From: Frankia sp.
GTDB taxonomy: Bacteria; Actinomycetota; Actinomycetes; Frankiales; Frankiaceae
Assembly: GCA_019689615.1 (NCBI GenBank)
Contig: JADGHD010000191.1
Span: 1-8,369, forward strand
Reading direction: 5' to 3'
Length of the DNA: 8,369 nt
Under the pieces are notes generated by a model. It searched no databases and was not told where the DNA came from. It saw only the letters and a program-made list of their open reading frames with translations. The translations under genes were made by a program, and so were the position numbers. Below are positions 1 to 5,996 of the stretch, in pieces. Positions within the stretch are counted from its first letter, which is position 1, and each line of letters opens with the position of its first letter.

Positions 1-1571
1 GGTTCGAGCCGTTGGGTCAGGAGGCGGCGCTGGGTCTGGGGCGGGGGAGGGGCACCACCGTCCCAGCGCAGCGCCCACGGGGCGAGCCCGTCGGCGTCGA
101 GGGCGCGGGCCTTCACCCAGTCCAGCGCCGCCACGAGATCGGTTGCCGCGTAGGGGCCCAGTGGGCGTTCCTTCTCCTTCCGGGTCTGCGGGTCACCGCC
201 GACCACGACCACGAAGGGGGCGTCTGGCCGCAGCCCGAGCCGGTTGACCCGGCCGGCGCGCTGGGCGAGGGCGGTCCCGGGAGCCAGCTCGCTGACCGCC
301 GCGGCGAGGTCGATGTCGACGCCGACCTCGAGGGTCTGGGTCGCGACCAGGACATCCACGTCGGCGTTGCCCCGGCTGTCCAGGAGCCCGTCGCGGCGGG
401 CCCGCAGCCGGATGACGTCCATCGGGCGCATCCGGCCGACCAGCGTCTCCACGGTCAGGTCCGACGACGACCGCAGCGCCTCGCTGACGGCCAGCGCGGC
501 GGACACGGTGTTGACGAAGCAGCCGACGGTGCCGCCCGTGACCTCCGCCCGGAGCCGGACGACCTCGGCGGCCAGCTCGGCGATCGCGGCATCCCGCTGC
601 TTGCCCGGCTGGCCGGACGGCCATGCCGGAAGGGTGAGGATGCGCACTGGCTTTGGCCGCGTCAGGCGGTCCCGCAGCGGCGGATCGGCGGTCAGGTCGT
701 CCTGGTGCACGCCGACGACGGCACCGGCGCCCGGGTCGGGGGTCGCGGTCGTCTCGACCACCTGCAGCGCCGGCACACCGAGATCGGGCTCTGTCAGCTC
801 CTGGAGCTCGGCCACCCGCCGGGCGGTCCTGACCAGCTGCCGGGCGAGGTGCGCCTCGTCGACGACGACGACCGCGTCCCTGGCGAGCAGCCCCGCCTCC
901 CGCGGCCGCGCCGCCCGCGCCGACCCGTAGCCGCGCAGCAGCAGCCGGCTGCCCCACATGTCCGGCGTGGCGCACAGGACGGCGGCGGCCACCGGGTCGT
1001 CCCGCCAGCCAAGCGGCGGCGGCAGCCCACCCCGCAGCCGGGCGACCAGCAGGGGGGAGCCCTGCTCGTCGGCGTCAAGCGCCTGCTGCCAGCGCAGGCG
1101 GCGCAGCGCGGCGGCCACAGCCACCAGCGCCTGGCCTGGCTGCGTCGCCGCGCTGACCGGGCCGCCTCCGGCACGCTGCCGGGGCACCCGCAGGGCGTCG
1201 GCGAGCAGCCGCGCCAGCCGGCTGGCGTGCTCGAACTGGTCGTCGACCAGGGCACGGCGGTCCACGACCAGCGCGAGCCGGCGGGGCAGGCGCGGTCCCG
1301 TGGCCGCTGACGTGGTGAGCGCGACCGCGAACGTGTGTACGTCGATCACCGCGGTCTTCCCTGCGCCGGTCGGGGCCGCGATCTGCCCTGGCCAGCGGCC
1401 GTCGGCCAGCAGCGTCTCCAGCAGCCGCGTCTGCCAGCGGAAGGGACGGCGGTCCTCGCCGTGTACGGCCGCGAAGAAGGCCGGCCAGTCGTCGAGCGCC
1501 AGCGGCGGGAGCGTGTTGTCGTCGGCGACCTGGTGGGCACCAGGGCTGGCGCCGGGGGTTTGCTGGCTCAT
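1..1571 (-). CDS. cas3: Type I-G Cas3 helicase-nuclease, 3' end cut by window edge
   Basis: Cas3 unwinds and degrades target DNA after the Cascade-type complex has bound it. The frame is open without a stop from the ATG at 1571 to the edge, giving 523 codons. Superfamily-2 helicase motifs appear in order: Walker A APTGAGKT (residues 66-73, Lys72), motif Ia region VVDRRALVDDQ, CATPDMWGSRLL, DEAH box VVVVDEAHL (Asp238-His241), motif III ETTATP (273-278), FVNT (352-355), TQTLEVGVDID (to about 421) and motif VI QRAGRVNR (437-444). There is no HD nuclease domain ahead of the helicase. In type I-G the HD domain lies at the C-terminus, so it should be in the missing part. The start codon overlaps the csb2 stop (ATGA, 1568-1571), so translation is probably coupled. 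The helicase assignment is read directly from motifs; the subtype rests on the csb1-csb2 neighbours. Confidence 0.94.
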   Translation of the reverse strand, partial: MSQQTPGASPGAHQVADDNTLPPLALDDWPAFFAAVHGEDRRPFRWQTRLLETLLADGRWPGQIAAPTGAGKTAVIDVHTFAVALTTSAATGPRLPRRLALVVDRRALVDDQFEHASRLARLLADALRVPRQRAGGGPVSAATQPGQALVAVAAALRRLRWQQALDADEQGSPLLVARLRGGLPPPLGWRDDPVAAAVLCATPDMWGSRLLLRGYGSARAARPREAGLLARDAVVVVDEAHLARQLVRTARRVAELQELTEPDLGVPALQVVETTATPDPGAGAVVGVHQDDLTADPPLRDRLTRPKPVRILTLPAWPSGQPGKQRDAAIAELAAEVVRLRAEVTGGTVGCFVNTVSAALAVSEALRSSSDLTVETLVGRMRPMDVIRLRARRDGLLDSRGNADVDVLVATQTLEVGVDIDLAAAVSELAPGTALAQRAGRVNRLGLRPDAPFVVVVGGDPQTRKEKERPLGPYAATDLVAALDWVKARALDADGLAPWALRWDGGAPPPPQTQRRLLTQRLE

Positions 1572-3190
1572 GACGCCCCCGCTTCGGTGCCCGGCGCGGC
1601 CGCGAGATCGACCGGCTCGTCCACCGGGACGAGCAGGCCGCCGCCCAGGTGCCGGCTCTGTCCGATCGCGGCCACCGCCCGCTGCGGGGCCAGCGTGCCG
1701 AGCGTGAGACGGGCCCGCAGCGGCGTGATGACGTGCCCGGCGTTCACCCGGTGGACGAAGCGCGCCGGATCCCGGTCGCTGATCCGGACCACCCGCTCGG
1801 CGCGGACGCCCCGGCTGGTCGCCACGGCGGCGAGCCTGCGGTAGAAGGCGTCACCCCGGCCGGACTCGCCGAGCAGGTCGCGCCAGACGAGGCCGACCGA
1901 CAGCGCCACCGCGTCGGCGAGCGACCAGGGGCCCCGGCGCGGCGGCCGGCTGTCTGGCACGAAGGCCGGGACCGTCTGCCATACCCGGCGGTGGCCCGGG
2001 GGCACCGGCGGCCAGAACGTGTCCGCCGGGACGGTGTCCCGCCGCCCGGTGACCCGGATCTCGCGGCCGCCCGGCCCGCGGATGCCGCGCAACCGGGTGA
2101 GCGCCGCCCCCACCACCGTGAAGTCGGTCTCGCTCAGGCCCGCGGGCACGAACACCGCCAGGGTGGCGGCGGCCGGCCGCCCGGCAGCGTCGGCGGGACC
2201 GGCCGTGCGGTCGAGGATCTGGATGGCAAGCCGGTTCGCCGGCCGGCTCGTGCCGTCCGGGTACACGCCGGTCAGCGACGCTGGCGCGCCATCGCCCACC
2301 AGAGAGATCAGCGCGCGGTGCGCGGCGACGCACCACGCCACCCGGTCGTGCTCCGGGACCGGCCGGGACAGCGGAGCCAGCAGCACGCTCACCCACGGCA
2401 GCGGCGGCGTGTCGGCCTCGCGGGACGGGGTGTAGCAGGCGGCGGACAGGCCGGTGGTCACCAGCGGCGGCCGGCGGGTCCCCTCAGTGCCGCTGTGCCT
2501 GTCCTCGGCCCTTCTCGGCGACGCCGAGAAGGTGCGGTGCGCTGCCAGCAGCGCGTCGCCACGGCCGCGGCCGGCGACGTCGACCACCAGGCCGGAGCCG
2601 CCGAACAGCTCGGCCGCCTGGTCCAGCCAGTGGGTGGGCCGCGGCGGGCTGTCCGTACCGGTCTGCGCTGGCTCCTGGGCGCCCTCGTTGCCACGCTCGG
2701 CCGCGTCCAGCACCCTCAGCCGCACCGGTGTCTCCGCCATGCCCAGGTATGGGACGTCCGGGCACAGCGCGGCGATGCTGGCCCGCACCGAATCGGGCGG
2801 GGCGTCCGTCCAGGTCCACGCGATCGGCCCGTCCACGGCGACCGCCCCACCGAGCCGGCGTCCGGCGACCTTGTCCTTCCAGGAGCCGCCCTCCTTCACG
2901 ATCATCCCCTCCTTGCGGTAGGCGATCGGTGCGGGGGCAGAGGGCGCTGCGTGGTGGCGCGGCACGGTGATCCCGTCCGGCGGATGGTCCTCCAGCCAGT
3001 CCAGGCTCTCCCGGTCGGCGGGGCATGGCGCGAGTACGCCGTCCTCGACGACCGCGCGTGGCCCCTGTGCCGCGGCGCACCACAGCGCGGCGTGCAGGCG
3101 GGCCGGCGACGGCACGAGGTCGGGATGGCGGTCGCCGACGTGAGCGCGGTAGACGCCCAGCGGCAGCTCCGCGATCACGGTGAAGCTCAT
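1568..3190 (-). CDS. csb2: Type I-G CRISPR protein Csb2 (Cas5-Cas6 fusion, GSU0054 family)
   Basis: This 540-residue protein matches the Csb2 family, described as a fusion of a Cas5-like N-terminal part and a Cas6-like C-terminal part. It would cap the crRNA 5' handle in the effector complex and process the CRISPR transcript. The N-terminus (MSFTVIAELPLGVYRAH) looks like a RAMP first strand. It is followed by the family's conserved AYRKEG block and a WTWTDAPPD segment. Near the C-terminus the glycine-rich loop GQSRHLGGGLL (residues 510-520) is the typical RAMP/Cas6 G-loop seen in Csb2. The ATG overlaps the csb1 stop (ATGA, 3187-3190) and its own TGA overlaps the cas3 start, so it sits inside one operon. 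I cannot place the Cas5/Cas6 boundary or the RNase residue with confidence. The family call comes from recognised motifs plus position between csb1 and cas3. Confidence 0.92.
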   Translation of the reverse strand: MSFTVIAELPLGVYRAHVGDRHPDLVPSPARLHAALWCAAAQGPRAVVEDGVLAPCPADRESLDWLEDHPPDGITVPRHHAAPSAPAPIAYRKEGMIVKEGGSWKDKVAGRRLGGAVAVDGPIAWTWTDAPPDSVRASIAALCPDVPYLGMAETPVRLRVLDAAERGNEGAQEPAQTGTDSPPRPTHWLDQAAELFGGSGLVVDVAGRGRGDALLAAHRTFSASPRRAEDRHSGTEGTRRPPLVTTGLSAACYTPSREADTPPLPWVSVLLAPLSRPVPEHDRVAWCVAAHRALISLVGDGAPASLTGVYPDGTSRPANRLAIQILDRTAGPADAAGRPAAATLAVFVPAGLSETDFTVVGAALTRLRGIRGPGGREIRVTGRRDTVPADTFWPPVPPGHRRVWQTVPAFVPDSRPPRRGPWSLADAVALSVGLVWRDLLGESGRGDAFYRRLAAVATSRGVRAERVVRISDRDPARFVHRVNAGHVITPLRARLTLGTLAPQRAVAAIGQSRHLGGGLLVPVDEPVDLAAAPGTEAGAS

Positions 3191-4416
3191 TCCGCGTCGT
3201 CCTCGGCGTCCTGCGCGCCGGCGGCGACCTGCGGGTTGCCGGTCACCCTCAGCGCGACGCCGTGCCAGCGCACGCCCGCGTCCGCCTCGGCCCGCTCCAG
3301 CGCGGTCTCCAGGAGCGCGTCCGCCTCGGGGATCGACAGGGGCTTGAGGCTCGTCGCCTGCCCGCCTCGCCCGTCGATCGTGACCCGTGGCAGCTCGGCC
3401 TCGACGAGGTCGCAGTTGGCCCGCAGGAACAGCTCGGCGTCCGACCGGGCAAGGCCGTTGAGCGCGAGCGCGGCGAGCAGCGCCCGGCAGGCGGCGTCAC
3501 CCACCGGGCCAGCGCCGAACCGCATCTGGCGCAGCGTGGCGAACGACAGGACGTGGCTGCGGATGATCCGTCGGCAGGCCACCCCGGCGAGCGTGCTCAG
3601 GGACGGAGGGATGCCGCCGATGCCGAGGACGGAGGCGGTGCGGGGCTCCGCGGGCTTGTTGCCCGACTTCTTGACGATCTCGTCGTACTTCTTGGGGCTC
3701 AGCTCCGCGCGCTGGCCGTCCGCCAGCTCCTTGAGCACCGGCCCGGTGACCTGGATGCTCATGCCCACCGGGTCGACCCGCGCGCCACCGCGGAACGCGT
3801 CGGGCAGGCGGTTCGCGGTGCCGTCGGTGGAGATCCCGATGATCTCGCCGACCAGGGCGCTGCGCCACCGGCCCTGGTGCGACCGCCTGGTCGCGTCCCA
3901 GCCGCCGAACACCAGCGTCGCCGGGCTCATCTCCAGCAGCGCCCGGGCGTTGAGCGGGGCAGCGTCGCGCGCCGCCCGGTATTCCGGCAGATCGGCGATT
4001 GGAACGCCATTGACGGTGCCCGCCCGGATGTGGCCGTCGAACACCCGGTGGGGGAGGGTCAGGTCGCTGAACTCCTGCTCACCACCGTCCGGTAGCTGAT
4101 AGGTGACGATCACCCGTGGCAGTCGGGAGAGCACCGGGTGCCCGTCGTCGATCGCCTGCGTCAGGGCCGTTTCGACCCGGTTGAGCTGGCTCTGCTTGGA
4201 GTCGATGAGGACCGCGTGCACCAGCTCGCCGTCGACGAAGCGGTGCTCCCAGGCATAGACCGCGCCCTTGACGTTGCTGTCCCGGGGCGCGAACCGGGCC
4301 GGGGCCACCGAGGTGTGCCAGCCACCTGCCGGCGCCAGGTCCGTGACCGAGGACAGGCAGCTCGGCCCTCCGGCTGAACAGGCCGAAAGAAGCAGGTCGT
4401 AGCCGAGCTCCGACAT
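3187..4416 (-). CDS. csb1: Type I-G CRISPR RAMP protein Csb1 (Cas7 backbone, GSU0053 family)
   Basis: Csb1 is the Cas7-type subunit that polymerises along the crRNA spacer and forms the backbone of the type I-G complex. Family blocks visible in the 409-residue protein are the N-terminal LSSVTDLAPAGG, the IDSKQSQLNRVE block (71-82), the highly characteristic LVFGGWDATRRSHQGRWRS block (168-186) followed by ALVGEIIGIS, and RQMRFGAGP (296-304). The tail is acidic (AQDAEDDAE). I chose the ATG at 4416 because AAGGGGG (4429-4423) lies 6 bases upstream as a good ribosome-binding site, and because the protein then begins with family-like sequence (MSELGYDLLL). An in-frame ATG at 4467 would add 17 Pro/Gly-rich residues with no sign of conservation. 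It is the first gene of the leftward operon and overlaps csb2 by 4 bases. Confidence 0.94.
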   Translation of the reverse strand: MSELGYDLLLSACSAGGPSCLSSVTDLAPAGGWHTSVAPARFAPRDSNVKGAVYAWEHRFVDGELVHAVLIDSKQSQLNRVETALTQAIDDGHPVLSRLPRVIVTYQLPDGGEQEFSDLTLPHRVFDGHIRAGTVNGVPIADLPEYRAARDAAPLNARALLEMSPATLVFGGWDATRRSHQGRWRSALVGEIIGISTDGTANRLPDAFRGGARVDPVGMSIQVTGPVLKELADGQRAELSPKKYDEIVKKSGNKPAEPRTASVLGIGGIPPSLSTLAGVACRRIIRSHVLSFATLRQMRFGAGPVGDAACRALLAALALNGLARSDAELFLRANCDLVEAELPRVTIDGRGGQATSLKPLSIPEADALLETALERAEADAGVRWHGVALRVTGNPQVAAGAQDAEDDAE

Positions 4417-4422
4417 CGAGTT

Positions 4423-4429
4423 CCCCCTT
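4423..4429 (-). promoter_or_regulatory. Ribosome-binding site of csb1
   Basis: Read on the minus strand, AAGGGGG precedes the ATG at 4416 with a 6-base gap (AACTCG). It is the only good Shine-Dalgarno match near the candidate starts and decides in favour of the 409-residue csb1. Confidence 0.7.
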
Positions 4430-4510
4430 GTTCCCGCGGGTGACGCCATGGGCGTCGGCGGTGGCATGGCGACGGCTGTTCGCCGCTCCGGTTGCTTGAT
4501 CGAGTCGGAG

Positions 4511-4540
4511 ACGTTACCACGCCCCTGTGACGCAACGCAG
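4511..4540 (-). promoter_or_regulatory. Candidate promoter of the csb1-csb2-cas3 operon
   Basis: On the minus strand TAACGT (4516-4511) is a reasonable -10 hexamer (TAnnnT) preceded by TGG. CTGCGT (4540-4535) lies 18 bases upstream as a weak -35. The alternative -35, TTGCGT (4535-4530), is only 13 bases away, which is too close. Transcription would start near 4504 and leave a leader of about 90 bases before csb1. This rests on hexamer matching in GC-rich DNA, where AT-rich hexamers are rare enough to stand out. No transcript data support it. Confidence 0.35.
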
Positions 4541-4597
4541 TGGGGTAAGTGCTGCCTGGTTGCTGTCAGCGCACGTCATCGCGGTGCGGTTGTCACG

Positions 4598-4626
4598 TTG
4601 TGATTGCCGAGTGTGGGTCCGTTAAT
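4598..4626 (+). promoter_or_regulatory. Candidate promoter of the dehydratase-SDR operon
   Basis: TTGTGA (4598-4603) and GTTAAT (4621-4626) are each 4/6 matches to the -35 and -10 consensus, with an ideal 17-base spacer. The predicted start near 4633 gives a leader of about 140 bases before the GTG at 4776, and both dyads fall inside that leader. This is inference from hexamers only. Confidence 0.4.
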
Positions 4627-4641
4627 AGGGCGGCCGTGCGG

Positions 4642-4654
4642 ACCGTGGCACGGT
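4642..4654. repeat. Perfect 13-base dyad ACCGTGGCACGGT
   Basis: ACCGTG and CACGGT are exact reverse complements around a single central G (4648). An overlapping inverted repeat CCGTGC (4634-4639) / GCACGG (4648-4653) with an 8-base loop gives an alternative RNA hairpin. It may be an operator or a leader structure; the sequence alone does not decide. Confidence 0.5.
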
Positions 4655-4692
4655 AGGCGTGCGTGAAGCGGGCGGGTGCGGGCGGACTCTGT

Positions 4693-4707
4693 TAGAACCA
4701 GGTTCTA
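4693..4707. promoter_or_regulatory. Perfect 15-base dyad TAGAACCAGGTTCTA, candidate operator
   Basis: Two exact 7-base arms flank a single central A (4700). The half-site TAGAAC resembles those bound by TetR-family repressors of actinobacteria such as KstR (TnnAACnnGTTnnA). Here the AAC and GTT blocks are three bases apart rather than two, so it is not a standard KstR site. It lies about 70 bases upstream of the dehydratase start and downstream of the predicted promoter, a position that suits repression by roadblock. No regulator gene is in the window. Confidence 0.5.
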
Positions 4708-4762
4708 CGGATGGCCGTGGGTGCCCGCGGTGAGGGCGTGGGGCTGGCCGGGCGGCCTGAGT

Positions 4763-4768
4763 GAAGGG
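4763..4768 (+). promoter_or_regulatory. Ribosome-binding site fixing the dehydratase start at 4776
   Basis: GAAGGG lies 7 bases before the GTG at 4776. The alternative in-frame GTG at 4761 overlaps this motif and has only the poor GGGCGG run upstream of it. I therefore prefer the start at 4776. Confidence 0.6.
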
Positions 4769-4775
4769 TGACCGG

Positions 4776-5996
4776 GTGCGCAGGATCGACTACGCCGGCA
4801 GCGTGCATGACGAGCGGGAGATCGAGGCGGTCGTCGAGGTGTTGCGCGGCGGGGCGACGGCATTACGGATCGGGCGCAATGTGCGCGAGTTCGAGAAGCA
4901 GGTGGCGGCGCTGTTCGGGAAACAGCGCGGGGTGATGTGCAACTCCGGTTCATCCGCGCTCTACCTCGCGGTCGAGCTGCTGGGGCTCTCGCCCGGCGAC
5001 GAGGTGGTGACCTCGGCAGTCACGTTCTCCACCGACATCGCGCCGCTGGTGCGGGCGGGGCTGGTGCCGGTCTTCGTGGACGTCGAGCGGGACACCTACA
5101 ACATCGACGTCGAGGCGATCGAGGCGGCGATCTCGCCGCGGACCAGGGCGATCCTGGCGCCGAACCTGATCGGCAACGCCCCGGACTGGGACCGCGTCCG
5201 ACAGATCGCCGACCGCTACCAGCTCGCCGTGGTCGAGGACTCCTGCGACGCGCTCGGCTCCACGCTGCGCGGGACGCCGACCGGCACCCGTTCCGACATC
5301 TCCGTGACCAGCTTCGCGCTGTCGCACATCATCACCGCCGCCGGGACCGGCGGGATGGTCTGCCTGGACGACCCCGAGCTCATCGACCGGTGCCTGCTGC
5401 TGCGCCGCTGGGGCCGGCGGTCCGAGGTACAGCTGTTCGGCTCCACGCGCGGCGTCGACAAGCGGTTCTTCAGCGATGTCGACGGCCTGGAGTACGACAA
5501 CCTGTTCATCTTCGACGAGGTCGGCTGGAACTTCGAGCCGAGCGAACTGTCGGCGGCCTTCGGCCTCGTCCAGCTAGCCAAGCTCCCGGAGAACATCGCC
5601 CGGCGCAAGCGCAACTTCTCCCTGCTCTACGACCACTTCGCCCGCTACCCGGAGCTGTTCGAGCTGCCGCGCACGACCGAAGGACTCGACACCGCCTGGC
5701 ACATGTTCCCGTTCATGATCCGGCGTGAGTCCGGGATCCGCCGTGCTGCGCTGCAGCAGCACATGGAAGGTGCAGGCATCGACACCCGGATGGTCTGGAC
5801 GGGGAACGTCGCCCGCCAGCCGGCCTTCAAGAAGGCCAACTTCCGGATCGCCGGCGACGGGACGCTGCCGAATGCCGACCGGGTCATGGAGCAGGGGCTG
5901 ATCCTGCCGTCCAACCACGGCATCGACGACGACGGCATCGCCTACATCACCGAGACCCTCGACGCCTTTCTCCGGAAGGAGGGCCACCTCTCGTGA
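4776..5996 (+). CDS. DegT/StrS-fold PLP enzyme of RfbH/ColD type, probable keto-sugar 3-dehydratase
   Basis: This 406-residue fold-type I PLP protein aligns along its length with RfbH/E1-type enzymes (CDP-4-keto-6-deoxyglucose 3-dehydratase). Matching blocks are CNSGSSALYLA (Asn56 on), SPGDEVVTSAVTFSTD, VPVFVDVERDTYNID, VVEDSCDALGS (cofactor Asp155) and DTRMVWTGNVARQP (336 on). In aminotransferases the next motif carries the Schiff-base lysine. Here it reads SFALSHIITAAGTGG, with His184 in the lysine position, as in RfbH and ColD dehydratases. RfbH also has a cysteine cluster for a 2Fe-2S centre; the matching stretch here (about 213-230, RRSEVQLFGSTRGVDKRF) has no cysteine. The likely chemistry is PMP/PLP-dependent C-3 deoxygenation of an NDP-4-keto-6-deoxysugar, with the substrate unknown. 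A database name of aminotransferase would be misleading. It is first in a rightward operon; its stop overlaps the SDR start (GTGA). Confidence 0.85.
   Translation: MRRIDYAGSVHDEREIEAVVEVLRGGATALRIGRNVREFEKQVAALFGKQRGVMCNSGSSALYLAVELLGLSPGDEVVTSAVTFSTDIAPLVRAGLVPVFVDVERDTYNIDVEAIEAAISPRTRAILAPNLIGNAPDWDRVRQIADRYQLAVVEDSCDALGSTLRGTPTGTRSDISVTSFALSHIITAAGTGGMVCLDDPELIDRCLLLRRWGRRSEVQLFGSTRGVDKRFFSDVDGLEYDNLFIFDEVGWNFEPSELSAAFGLVQLAKLPENIARRKRNFSLLYDHFARYPELFELPRTTEGLDTAWHMFPFMIRRESGIRRAALQQHMEGAGIDTRMVWTGNVARQPAFKKANFRIAGDGTLPNADRVMEQGLILPSNHGIDDDGIAYITETLDAFLRKEGHLS
5976..5983 (+). promoter_or_regulatory. Strong ribosome-binding site of the SDR gene
   Basis: AAGGAGGG, a near-perfect Shine-Dalgarno, lies inside the last codons of the dehydratase, 9 bases before the GTG at 5993. 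It confirms that start and suggests the SDR is made at least as well as the upstream protein. Confidence 0.75.

Larger units (their letters stand above)
4417..4775. other. Divergent intergenic region between the CRISPR operon and the glycan-type cluster
   Basis: These 359 bases separate the csb1 start (minus) from the dehydratase start (plus). I found no convincing coding frame, no tRNA-like fold and no CRISPR repeats. The stretch holds one candidate promoter per direction, two perfect odd-centred dyads (4642-4654 and 4693-4707) and a ribosome-binding site at its right end. The stretch 4590-4630 is less GC-rich than the flanking genes, as expected of a control region. Confidence 0.7.

Noticed and set aside
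12..1310. Plus-strand open frame of 432 codons opposite cas3
   Set aside because: It is antisense to the frame carrying Walker A, DEAH and QRAGRVNR motifs, and its product has no domain features.
1649..4099. Very long plus-strand open frame of 816 codons opposite csb2 and csb1
   Set aside because: Its translation is Arg/Gly/Ala/Pro-rich without any recognisable motif, while the minus strand codes for clear CRISPR proteins. High GC with G/C third positions produces such antisense frames.
4417..4467. Upstream in-frame ATG at 4467 as the csb1 start
   Set aside because: It adds 17 Pro/Gly-rich residues unlike the family; the strong AAGGGGG site favours 4416.
4590..4604. TCAC-GTT-GTGA as a CRP-type operator
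   Set aside because: The TCAC/GTGA arms are in the inverse order and spacing of the TGTGA-N6-TCACA site, and a 4-base arm is easily chance.
4761..4775. GTG at 4761 as the dehydratase start
   Set aside because: It overlaps the best ribosome-binding site, which is correctly spaced for GTG 4776.
4417..4775. CRISPR array or leader next to csb1
   Set aside because: No direct repeat of 25-40 bases recurs with spacer-length gaps here or elsewhere in the window.
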